Shown in pieces: positions 52,654 to 61,302 of a stretch of 64,000 bases of DNA (the first letter of the stretch is position 1; the number at the start of each line of letters is the position of its first letter). The stretch is taken from the NCBI GenBank assembly GCA_947577185.1, contig CANPUE010000005.1, positions 62,001 through 126,000 on the forward strand, written 5' to 3'. Position numbers and translations under genes: made by a program. Under the pieces are notes generated by a model that was not told where the DNA came from, searched no databases, and saw only the letters and a program-made list of their open reading frames with translations. The DNA is from an uncultured Lachnospiraceae bacterium. Lineage in GTDB: Bacteria; Bacillota; Clostridia; Lachnospirales; Lachnospiraceae.

Positions 52654-55404
52654 GTGATAAGATTTTGCGATAAAAAACAACCGGAAAGTAAAGAACTCAA
52701 TCTTATTATTATAGCAGAAAAGCAGTATATGAATGAAAGCCTCTGGAAGAACGGCAGGGCGTACTTTAGACCGGATCATATAGAAAGAACGATCACGTTA
52801 CCGCTCTTGCCCCTTGTAGATGACGACGGGAAGATACTCTGTTATGGCTGGCAGGACGATGAGGCAGACCGGGAACTGCGCATGTTAAAAGAGCTGGGAA
52901 GCAATAAGGAGGCGTTACAGTTTCGTGATGTTTTTCCGGATGTAAAAGAGGTTCTTGTGAATGGATGCAATGAACTTGCCTGTTATTTTGTAAAGTATTT
53001 GGAGAACCAGCAAATTAAAGTATCCGTAACCGGTAAGTACTGGGAGTATTTTGGATACAAAAGTGTTGAGGAGACTGATTATGACGATGAAAAAATGATG
53101 ATCCATGCAGAGCGGGTTTTGGAGAGAACAGGAAGCCTGTACCAGCGGGTTATCAGAAGCGCCTCAGCCGAGTTTGAGTGCATTGACCTGATCTATGAGG
53201 AGAACGTAAAAAACGGGAAGATAAAAAACCGGGAAGGGGGGGGCTATTGGCTGTTTGAGAAGCTGAAGGGAAAAGATGTATTTCTGGATGGAATCAGTGA
53301 CGAAGAACAGGATGCGTATGATCTGCTCTATCGGCATGGTGTGGATATTGCCGGTTTTATATTCGGCGGAGAAGGCTGGAAGGGAGCAAAGTCATTTTTA
53401 GGGAAACAGATTGTCAGTGTCAGTCAGGTTATGAAATGCAAAGATAATGCAGTTGTAATCAACTGTAAGGACAGAAATAGCGCATTGGGGACAGAATCCG
53501 AAGAATATTATCATTATTATTGCGGATATGAAAGAAACGAACAGTATTTTATGCTCAAAGATTATTTTGAGATCCCCTGCAGTAATCTGATTCACATTTT
53601 AAAAGGTAAAACAGTGTTTCTTGCCGGCGAAGAAAGATTTTGCAAAATACTGGCGGATTATTTAGAGGAAACAGAGCAGGGTGACATTAAGGTGCAAAGC
53701 GGCGATCTGCCAATGTGCAGGGAAATGAAGGAGACTGACATTTTCTGTGCGGTGTATCCAGTTGACATTTCAGGCGCTTACAGTAAAAAGACAGAAAAAT
53801 TCTGGGATGAGGTACTAAGTATCGGAACGGTGCGGTTTACACGATATTTTTCAGATTCCAGGGTATTTGTGGAGATTGATCGGTGCCGAAGCAAAAATAC
53901 GCAAAAATATGTGATACCGGGACTGAGGCCAAAGGGAATTCTTTTGGGCGCGGTTCCCGGATATTGCGGTTGTGTGTTTTTTAAAGGAATTATGGACGGA
54001 CATCCCAATATTATAGCGCCTCCATACAATTTTTGGGGAGACAATTTGTTTCTTTATTGTATTCGGCTGGCGGAGGAAAAACCGCAAAATATCGTGAATG
54101 TTTTAAAGCATATATTAGAGGAAGAATATGATCCGGATCGAATTGCGGCTATGTTTCCCGAATGGGATCTTTTTAAACGCGGGGCTGAGAAATGGCTTTT
54201 GAACAAAGAGAGCGTTACCTCACAGGAATTATTCATAGTTTTTTGTGCATCCTATACGGAAATGATGACCGGGGAAATGCTTACAGATCTTTCTTCAAAA
54301 GTGGTGTATTGGGAACCACATGGCTTTTTCAGACACAAGTTTCGTTTTCTGGAGAAATGGCTGGGGAGTGCGGAGATAAACGGTCAGACAATGATTATAC
54401 GCAGGGATAATATGACGTTTGGCGCCGCGGCTTACAATGGACTTTTGCACAGAGGAAAAGAGTTTGCCGGTCTTGAGGTATTGTCAATATTATCTCAGGA
54501 GTACTGGATCAACGCCTCCCAGGAGGAGACTCTGAGCTGTCATTGGCAGAAATTGATACTGCGTTTTGAGGACGTTAAGCTTCATCCTAAAGAGGAGTTA
54601 TTAAAAGTCTGTGACAGGATGGACATCCCATGGTCGGATACCATGCAGTATACGACTTCTTATGGAAAATCAGATGCCTATGCGGGAAGAAGCCGTGATT
54701 TTACATTGAAACCTGTTTTTGACAGACGAGAGAACGTTTTTTCTGCGTTTGATCAATTCAGAGTGGCAGTAATCAGTGCTCCCTATCAGAAAAAATACGG
54801 CTATTCTTATGTGGACTGCATGAAATTTTCACGAAGCAGATTGTGGGAAATGTTTCTGGATGAATTTCGCTTTCAGCAGGACATGCAGTTTGAGACACAG
54901 CAAAGCAGAGCGGCGTATGATATAAAAGGATATGCATCGCTCAGGAGTCAGTTGTGGACAGCAAGAAAACATGCCGTTTTAGACGATATCAAACCGGAGT
55001 TTGAATCTGTAAAGATAGACAGGCAAGAAATAAAGGGTAAGCAAAAAACTGTTAAAATGCCGGTCAGGACAGCGGCAGAAAAAAAGGAAGATCTGATAGA
55101 GCAGGTCAGGAGACAAAAGAAACTGGTTTTGTACGGTATTGGAAGAGACTGCGGCGGTTTATTGCAATATTTGAATGAAGCGGAACAGGACAGGCTTTTG
55201 TTCTGCGATAAGAAAGCGGAACAGGGTACATGTACATATCGGGGAAAAAAAGTACTTTCCCCCCGTGAACTCTGTGAAGATTATAAAGACTATGGGATAT
55301 TGATCACTTCGAGTATGTTCAGTACTTCAATTCGATGGGAACTGGAAGATATGGGCATTTGTCCGGACAGGATCATCTGTAATACAGTCTGTCTTTGGCG
55401 GTAG
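52654..55404 (+). CDS. Large sulfotransferase-like protein with C-terminal Rossmann-like module
   Basis: The protein has 916 residues with a GTG start. The first 420 residues are unassigned and may contain further Rossmann-like repeats ('DVFLDGISDEEQDAYDLL', 'TVFLAGEERFCKILADYL'). From about residue 430 it resembles sulfotransferases: 'GAVPGYCGCVFFKGIMDGHP' in the position of the PAPS-binding loop, and 'ILRFEDVKLHPKEELLKVCD' plus 'RMDIPWSDTM', the typical C-terminal motif. Residues 820-910 are the shared module ('KLVLYGIGRDCGGLLQYL'). Sulfotransferases bind a 3'-phosphorylated nucleotide. The phosphoramidate donor in Campylobacter is likewise 3'-phosphorylated, so this could be a phosphoramidate transferase. 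Sulfation remains the simple alternative. Confidence 0.65.
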   Translation: MIRFCDKKQPESKELNLIIIAEKQYMNESLWKNGRAYFRPDHIERTITLPLLPLVDDDGKILCYGWQDDEADRELRMLKELGSNKEALQFRDVFPDVKEVLVNGCNELACYFVKYLENQQIKVSVTGKYWEYFGYKSVEETDYDDEKMMIHAERVLERTGSLYQRVIRSASAEFECIDLIYEENVKNGKIKNREGGGYWLFEKLKGKDVFLDGISDEEQDAYDLLYRHGVDIAGFIFGGEGWKGAKSFLGKQIVSVSQVMKCKDNAVVINCKDRNSALGTESEEYYHYYCGYERNEQYFMLKDYFEIPCSNLIHILKGKTVFLAGEERFCKILADYLEETEQGDIKVQSGDLPMCREMKETDIFCAVYPVDISGAYSKKTEKFWDEVLSIGTVRFTRYFSDSRVFVEIDRCRSKNTQKYVIPGLRPKGILLGAVPGYCGCVFFKGIMDGHPNIIAPPYNFWGDNLFLYCIRLAEEKPQNIVNVLKHILEEEYDPDRIAAMFPEWDLFKRGAEKWLLNKESVTSQELFIVFCASYTEMMTGEMLTDLSSKVVYWEPHGFFRHKFRFLEKWLGSAEINGQTMIIRRDNMTFGAAAYNGLLHRGKEFAGLEVLSILSQEYWINASQEETLSCHWQKLILRFEDVKLHPKEELLKVCDRMDIPWSDTMQYTTSYGKSDAYAGRSRDFTLKPVFDRRENVFSAFDQFRVAVISAPYQKKYGYSYVDCMKFSRSRLWEMFLDEFRFQQDMQFETQQSRAAYDIKGYASLRSQLWTARKHAVLDDIKPEFESVKIDRQEIKGKQKTVKMPVRTAAEKKEDLIEQVRRQKKLVLYGIGRDCGGLLQYLNEAEQDRLLFCDKKAEQGTCTYRGKKVLSPRELCEDYKDYGILITSSMFSTSIRWELEDMGICPDRIICNTVCLWR

Positions 55405-55446
55405 GAAGGTACTTGAGCAATTGAGAAGAGATTCCCGGAGATGAAA

Positions 55447-57747
55447 ATGAGCATGGAAAAGGAAGAAAAAATGGAAGCTGTGAAAAAAGCAGATAAGACA
55501 GATGGGCTGATACGGGAAATCCGTAAAGGACTATTACGCTGGTATGACTTCAAACAAGACGCCAGGGCACTGTATGTAGGAGAGGGACACGATCCATTGG
55601 CAGAGGAACTGACAGGACGGGGACTGCAGGTTGTCTGTGTGCCATTTGCAGAAACTTATGTCCGGGAATGGGCAGAGAAAAATCAGGATTCTTTTGACTA
55701 TCTGGTTTCCATTGCAGATTTGGAACGCAGCGAGGAACCTGTACATATTCTCACCTGTTGGAAAAGCCTGCTCAAGAAGGATGGGCATATGTTGCTCGGC
55801 ATGAATAACCGTTTGGGAATCCGATATTTTTGCGGTGACAGAGATCCCTATACAGGGCGGAACATGGATGGCATAGAGAATTACAGAAAGGCTTATGTGA
55901 CAAAAGCGGATCCTTTCAGGGGACGTATGTATGATAGAGAAGCCCTGAGAACTATGGTAGCAGAGTCGGGAATCAGAACTTTTCAGTTTTACTCAGTTTT
56001 ATCAGACTTACAAAATCCGATGCTGATTTATGGAGAGAATTACCTGCCCAATGAGGACCTGGCCAATCGTGTTTTTCCGACTTATAATCACCCGGATACA
56101 GTATTCCTTGAGGAAGAGGCTTTATATGATGAACTGAAGCAAAATGGCATGTTTCATCAGATGGCAAATGCCTATCTGATTGAATGTTCTATGGATGACC
56201 AGTTATCTGATGTGAATCACGTAACTGCTTCCGTGGAGCGGGGAAGGGAAGATGCGCTTTTGACTGTGATCCATCAGTCGGGAATCGTAGAGAAGCGGGC
56301 AGTTTATCCTGAAGGAGAAAAAAGAATTTATGAGCTTGATGAGCATGGGAAAGACTTGCAGGCGCATGGTTTGAAGGTTGTAGAGGCGGAAGTTGTTGAT
56401 GGGGTATACAGGATGCCTTATATGAACGCCGAGTCGGGGCAGTTGTATTTAAAAAGGCTCTTCTTTTCAGATCAGGATAAATTTTTTGCAGAAATGGATC
56501 ATTTTCGGGATTTGATTTTGCAGTCCTCGGATATTGAAAAAGCAGATGAGGGAGATGGAGAGGGCGCTATATTGCGTAAGGGGTATTTTGACTTAGTACC
56601 ACTTAACAGTTTCCATCAGGACGGGGAATTTATATTTTATGATCAGGAGTTTTGTCTGGAACATTATCCGGCCAATGTTCTTATCCTTAGAATGATTTCC
56701 AGTTTCTATCATGGAAATATTGAACTGCAAAAAGCAATTCCGATTCAAAATCTCTATATCAGGTATGGATTGCCGGAAAAGCCACTTCGCTGGTACCAGA
56801 TGGAATGGGATTTTCTGGGAAAACTCCTTAACAGTATGGATTTGCGGCCGTACTATGAGAAATGCAGGCGAAATGCGGAAGTCGTCAATACGAACCGTCA
56901 ACGTATGAATTATTCTCTGACAGAATATCAGAGAATCTTTGACGATATATTTAAGGGACTGGGAGCGAGAAAATTAATCTTATTCGGTTCAGGGGCATTT
57001 GCCAGACAGTTTCTGCAGATGTATGGCAGACAATATCCGGTTTATGCAATTCTGGATAACAGAAACGATATGTGGGGGCGTGAGTTGGAAGGCATTCCGA
57101 TCAAATCTCCGGATATATTACGGAAGATGGATTCGGACGAATATAAGATATTAATCTGTATCAAAAATTATATGGCGGTCATGAAGCAGCTGATCGATAT
57201 GGAGATCAAAAATTTCAGTATCTATGACCCGGCAAAATCTTATGCACAGAAACAAAACATTGTCGTGTCTCATACAGGTGAAACCGAGAATTCGACGCCG
57301 TCTAAAAAGTACCAGACCGGTTATGTAGCGGGTGTTTTTGACATGTTTCATGCGGGACATTTGAATCTGCTGCGCAGAGCGAAAGCACAGTGTGAGTATC
57401 TGATTGTAGGAGTCATGCCGGATGAAATGGTATTTAACAGGAAAAAAAGGTATCCGATCATTTCTGCGGAAGACCGAGCCGAGATTGTGGGCGCATGCCG
57501 GTATGTTGATCAGGCGGAAATACTGCCTTTGGCATATACAGGCATACGGGACGCTTATAAAATGTTTCAATTCGATTGTCAGTTTTCAGGATCAGACCAT
57601 AATGATCATCCGTATTGGATTGCAGATAAGGAATACCTGGAAAAGCAGGGAGCGGATCTGGTATTTTTTCCGTATACGGAGAGGGTGAGTTCGACGATGT
57701 TAAGAGAAACGCTTGCGAGGGGAAATGAAAATGAAACAGAAAAATGA
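55447..57747 (+). CDS. Four-domain protein: degenerate methyltransferase, kinase-like, Rossmann-like module, TagD-like cytidylyltransferase
   Basis: The protein has about 766 residues. The first 450 align by eye with the protein at 33973: 'LLRWYDFKQDARALYVGEGH' against its 'LLEWYDFGKDAEILEIGSG', and 'LLGMNNRLGIRYFCGDRDP'. The SAM-binding glycines are lost, so methyl transfer is doubtful. The kinase-like part has 'FDLVPLNSFHQDGEFIFYDQ'. Residues 510-600 are the shared module ('KLILFGSGAFARQFLQMY', 'ILDNRNDMWGRELEGIPI'). Residues 625-760 are a cytidylyltransferase with 'AGVFDMFHAGHLNLLRRAKA' and 'ERVSSTMLRETLA'. GGAG at 55437-55440 fits the ATG at 55447 best. The TagD-like end probably makes a CDP-polyol. 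Confidence 0.82.
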   Translation: MSMEKEEKMEAVKKADKTDGLIREIRKGLLRWYDFKQDARALYVGEGHDPLAEELTGRGLQVVCVPFAETYVREWAEKNQDSFDYLVSIADLERSEEPVHILTCWKSLLKKDGHMLLGMNNRLGIRYFCGDRDPYTGRNMDGIENYRKAYVTKADPFRGRMYDREALRTMVAESGIRTFQFYSVLSDLQNPMLIYGENYLPNEDLANRVFPTYNHPDTVFLEEEALYDELKQNGMFHQMANAYLIECSMDDQLSDVNHVTASVERGREDALLTVIHQSGIVEKRAVYPEGEKRIYELDEHGKDLQAHGLKVVEAEVVDGVYRMPYMNAESGQLYLKRLFFSDQDKFFAEMDHFRDLILQSSDIEKADEGDGEGAILRKGYFDLVPLNSFHQDGEFIFYDQEFCLEHYPANVLILRMISSFYHGNIELQKAIPIQNLYIRYGLPEKPLRWYQMEWDFLGKLLNSMDLRPYYEKCRRNAEVVNTNRQRMNYSLTEYQRIFDDIFKGLGARKLILFGSGAFARQFLQMYGRQYPVYAILDNRNDMWGRELEGIPIKSPDILRKMDSDEYKILICIKNYMAVMKQLIDMEIKNFSIYDPAKSYAQKQNIVVSHTGETENSTPSKKYQTGYVAGVFDMFHAGHLNLLRRAKAQCEYLIVGVMPDEMVFNRKKRYPIISAEDRAEIVGACRYVDQAEILPLAYTGIRDAYKMFQFDCQFSGSDHNDHPYWIADKEYLEKQGADLVFFPYTERVSSTMLRETLARGNENETEK

Positions 57748-58933
57748 GAGGCGGAAGGCAGAAGAAAGGCCGTTGGTTTCTGTGGTCGTTCCGGTATATA
57801 ACGTGGCAGCATATCTGGAAGACTGTTTGGATAGTATTGTTGGTCAGGTTTATGAAAATTTAGAGATTATTCTGGTAGATGATGGTTCTAAAGATCAGTC
57901 CGGGCAAATATGTGATATTTATGCAGAGAAGGACTCCAGAATCAGGGTAGTCCATCAGCAGAATCAGGGTGTGGTCATTGCCAGGAAAAATGGGATTTTG
58001 CACGCAGCCGGGACATATATTTGTTTTATTGATGCAGATGATAGAATCGATAACAGAATGGTAGAATTTTTTGTGAAAGAAATCGGAAGCTGTGACATAA
58101 TTACGTCAGCATGCTTTCATGAGAAAAATTCCGGAGAATATGTGATATACAAAGATGCCATGCCGGAGGGTATTTATGAGGCCGGAAGCAGCATGGATTA
58201 TCTGCTGGACAATTTGATTATGTATCAGAATCGTTTAGATATGGGGATACAGCCGTATCTTTGTCTCAAAATGTTTAAATCAGAAATTGTGAAGGAAGCT
58301 GTCAAAGATGTTGATGAATCCATTGCTTATTCGGAGGACAGGGATCTTCTGTTTCGCTGTATTCTGGCATCCGATCGTATCCGTATCACACATGAAAGCT
58401 TTTATTATTATCGTTATCGGCCGGATTCCGTAATGCGCAAAGTCAATAAAAACTTTCTTCATGATTTGAATCGTTTGTATTTGTCACTAGAAAGGGCATT
58501 TGAGCAGCATGCGAGAAAGGAAAGCCTGAAGCATCAGATGCAGTTATTTATCACTTCGCGGTTGTATGATACGGCCCGGTTTATGGGATTTTCAGCAGAT
58601 ACGAAACTTGGCGGGTATGTATTACCCTTTTCGGAACTGGAGCATGGCAGTAAAGTAGTTTTGTATGGTGCGGGAAGTGTGGGACAGGCATATTATCGTC
58701 AGATATACAGGCAGAATATTCTGGAAATGGTTGTTTGGGTTGACAGGGAATGGAAAAAGTATGCAAAGGATTTTTATCCGGTTCAGCCGCCTGAAGTTTT
58801 GGGGGAATATGAGTATACATACTTAATCATAGCCGTCAGGAAAGAAGATTTGGCGGACAGGATACGAAAGGAACTGATCACACAGGGGATACCGCAGGAA
58901 AAAATATTGTGGAGGGTGCCGGCTATATTATAG
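57731..58933 (+). CDS. GT2 glycosyltransferase with C-terminal Rossmann-like module
   Basis: The protein has about 400 residues. The GT-A domain has 'LVSVVVPVYNVAAYLEDCLD', 'EIILVDDGSKDQSGQICDIY', 'VHQQNQGVVIARKNGILHAA' and 'YICFIDADDRIDNRM' (DxD). Residues 305-395 are the shared module ('KVVLYGAGSVGQAYYRQI', 'VVWVDREWKKYAKDFYPV'). The reading frame overlaps the previous gene; the ATG at 57731 is preferred because GAGGGGA (57717-57723) is seven bases away. The sugar transferred is unknown. Confidence 0.9.
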   Translation: MKQKNERRKAEERPLVSVVVPVYNVAAYLEDCLDSIVGQVYENLEIILVDDGSKDQSGQICDIYAEKDSRIRVVHQQNQGVVIARKNGILHAAGTYICFIDADDRIDNRMVEFFVKEIGSCDIITSACFHEKNSGEYVIYKDAMPEGIYEAGSSMDYLLDNLIMYQNRLDMGIQPYLCLKMFKSEIVKEAVKDVDESIAYSEDRDLLFRCILASDRIRITHESFYYYRYRPDSVMRKVNKNFLHDLNRLYLSLERAFEQHARKESLKHQMQLFITSRLYDTARFMGFSADTKLGGYVLPFSELEHGSKVVLYGAGSVGQAYYRQIYRQNILEMVVWVDREWKKYAKDFYPVQPPEVLGEYEYTYLIIAVRKEDLADRIRKELITQGIPQEKILWRVPAIL

Positions 58934-58974
58934 GCGGGGCATCATAAAACAGGGAGCAGACGGAGGAATAAGTT

Positions 58975-60288
58975 TTGAATTTAATTTGTGCACAGCAGGG
59001 AATCGTTTCTTTGATGCATCCTGAGCAAGGAATCCGTGACTTGAAACAGGTGGGTTTTCAGGACATTTTATTGGACTTGTCGGCATGTATTCCACCGACA
59101 GAATTAGAGCACTATGTAATGAACAGTCAATCGTCTGATTTGGGAATGAATTTTGACACAGAAGAGCGAAGCTTACTGGACAGACAGAAAAGACGCAGAC
59201 TGCTGCTTAAATATCCTGAGGATTTATATGCTTTTTTAGAACCCGTATTAGGCCGGTACGATAGAGCAGGAATAAAAACATCCATAGCGCGTGCGCCATA
59301 CCTGCAGGGAACTGCGAAGAAGGACAGTACGCGACAGTTCATGGGACAGTTTGTATCAAAGTGTATTACCGCCTGCAGTCAGGCCGGGTGCTCAGGTGTG
59401 GTGGTCCGGCCTTTGGATCCCGGAACAGCGGATTGTGATATCTGGGAAGTTAACCGCCAATATTATTTGCATCTTGCAGAGGCGGCAAAAGGAACAGATA
59501 TGCTTATTTTATTGGAAAATCTAAGTAGAGACAGGAACGGACATCTGGTAAGAGGGATTTGTTCGGACTCTGGACAGGCGGCATCCTGGGTGGATGAGCT
59601 GAACAGGGAAGCAGGTGAGGAACGCTTTGGTTTCTGCATGGATGTAGGAACCTGTAATGTCTGCGGCCAGAGCATGTATGATTTTATTCTCGCACTTGGA
59701 AGCAGACTGAAGGCTGTTGTTTTGCGTGATTGCGATGGAATCAGAGAAAATGCTTTATTGCCCTTTACCTGTGTGGACAGCGGACATGCACAGACAGATT
59801 GGCTGAATTTGATCAGAGGACTGCGGTCGGTTCATTTTGACGGTTCCGTCATTTTGAATTTTGTAGATACCCTGGAAGGGTTTTCCCCCATTCTTCGTCC
59901 GGAACTTCTTGGGCTTGCTAAAGCGGTGGGAAATTATTTTATATGGCAGACAGAACTTGAACGACTTATGCAGAAATATTCGTCAATCGTCCTATTTGGT
60001 GCAGGTAATATGTGCCGGAACTATATGATGTGCTACGGAAACAAATATCCGCCTATATTTACCTGTGATAATAATCCTGCACGCTGGGGAACGGAGTTTT
60101 GCGGACTGACTGTAAAAAATCCTGAAAGTTTAAAATCGCTTCCGGAAGACTGCGTAATTTTTATCTGCAACATTTTTTATCGGGAGATCGAGACACAGAT
60201 AAAGGATATGGGGATCAGCAATCCGATAGAATTTTTTAATGATGAGTATTTGCCTGCTTTCCCGTTTGAAACAATGGAACGGGATTAA
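58975..60288 (+). CDS. Degenerate sugar phosphate isomerase/epimerase-like TIM barrel with C-terminal Rossmann-like module
   Basis: Residues 1-310 are a xylose-isomerase-like TIM barrel related to the next gene. Metal-ligand positions seem eroded: 'FCMDVGTCNVCG' has Cys where the neighbour has His ('FCFDTGHANLVG'); 'VVLRDCDG' replaces 'LHIHDNDG'; and 'VILNFVDTLEG' lacks the Glu of 'VLSFETAP'. The Glu of 'LLENLSRDRNG' is kept. Residues 335-430 are the shared module ('SIVLFGAGNMCRNYMMCYGN', 'FTCDNNPARWGTEFCGLTV'). The start is TTG at 58975 with GGAGG eight bases upstream. It may be a pseudoenzyme or have changed chemistry. Confidence 0.8.
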   Translation: MNLICAQQGIVSLMHPEQGIRDLKQVGFQDILLDLSACIPPTELEHYVMNSQSSDLGMNFDTEERSLLDRQKRRRLLLKYPEDLYAFLEPVLGRYDRAGIKTSIARAPYLQGTAKKDSTRQFMGQFVSKCITACSQAGCSGVVVRPLDPGTADCDIWEVNRQYYLHLAEAAKGTDMLILLENLSRDRNGHLVRGICSDSGQAASWVDELNREAGEERFGFCMDVGTCNVCGQSMYDFILALGSRLKAVVLRDCDGIRENALLPFTCVDSGHAQTDWLNLIRGLRSVHFDGSVILNFVDTLEGFSPILRPELLGLAKAVGNYFIWQTELERLMQKYSSIVLFGAGNMCRNYMMCYGNKYPPIFTCDNNPARWGTEFCGLTVKNPESLKSLPEDCVIFICNIFYREIETQIKDMGISNPIEFFNDEYLPAFPFETMERD

Positions 60289-60329
60289 AACAGTGAGCTG
60301 ATTAGACAGACATGAGGGGGAGAGAAAAA

Positions 60330-61268
60330 ATGCTTCAGATAGGTGTACAAACCCAAAATGTGATAAGTGATCTACAACCGGATACAGGCTTTCAACTGCT
60401 TGCGCAAACAGGTTTTACCTGTGCAGATTTTTCTCTGAACAGTTATTTGAGCAATAGCAGTATCTATCGTTCAGATATAAGTCATTTTTTTGACAGGACA
60501 GGACAGGAACTGGAAACTTTTTTTAAGCCGCATAAACTTGGTGCGGAGACTGCCGGCATTACGATCAGTCAGATGCACATGCCCTATCCTTTATATGTAT
60601 CCAAAGGCAGTAGTGAATTAAATGATTATCTGATTCACGAGGTGGCGCCTAAAAGCATGGTTGTATGTGATTTTTTGGGATGCCCGTATATTGTGGTTCA
60701 CGGATTTAAATTGGCCCGCTTTTTGGGAACAGAGGAAAGCGAGTGGGCACAAACGGAAAAATTTATTGACTCTATAGCACCGATGGCAAAGGAAATGGGG
60801 ATCACGGTATGTATCGAGAATCTGTATGAGCGCTTTGGCAGGCATATTATCGAAGGACCGTGCTGTGATGCCAAAAAGGCGGCTGACCGCATTGACAGGA
60901 TGAATGAAAAATATGGAGCCGAAGTCTTAGGATTTTGTTTTGACACAGGGCATGCAAACCTGGTCGGGATAGATTTTGAGGATTTTATCGTGACGCTTGG
61001 AAGCAGATTAAAGGTGCTGCACATTCATGATAATGATGGCATAGGAGACTTACATCAGATTCCGTTTACGTTTACGAGAAACCGCGAGAATACGTCTTCT
61101 ACGGATTGGGAGGGATTTGTCAGCGGACTGAGAAAAATAAACTATAATGGCGTATTAAGTTTTGAGACGGCTCCGGTTCTTGCGTCATTTCCACAGGAGC
61201 TGAAACAGGGTGTACTGGAATTTCTTTCGCGTATTGGGCAATATTGGGGAGAAAAGATAGTGGAGTGA
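60330..61268 (+). CDS. Sugar phosphate isomerase/epimerase family protein
   Basis: AP-endonuclease-2-type TIM barrel of about 312 residues. All expected metal-binding elements are present: Glu in 'VCIENLYERFGRHII', Asp and His in 'FCFDTGHANLVG', His and Asp in 'VLHIHDNDGIGDLHQIPFTF' and Glu in 'VLSFETAP'. These enzymes isomerise or epimerise keto-sugars or related polyols. The ATG at 60330 follows GAGGGGGAGAG; an ATG at 60312 lies inside the region before it. It is the last plus-strand gene of the island and ends 35 bases before a convergent gene. It may provide a sugar precursor for the glycan. Confidence 0.88.
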   Translation: MLQIGVQTQNVISDLQPDTGFQLLAQTGFTCADFSLNSYLSNSSIYRSDISHFFDRTGQELETFFKPHKLGAETAGITISQMHMPYPLYVSKGSSELNDYLIHEVAPKSMVVCDFLGCPYIVVHGFKLARFLGTEESEWAQTEKFIDSIAPMAKEMGITVCIENLYERFGRHIIEGPCCDAKKAADRIDRMNEKYGAEVLGFCFDTGHANLVGIDFEDFIVTLGSRLKVLHIHDNDGIGDLHQIPFTFTRNRENTSSTDWEGFVSGLRKINYNGVLSFETAPVLASFPQELKQGVLEFLSRIGQYWGEKIVE

Positions 61269-61302
61269 TTTTTCTGACCTACAAAGGCAGCAGGGGGATA
61301 TC

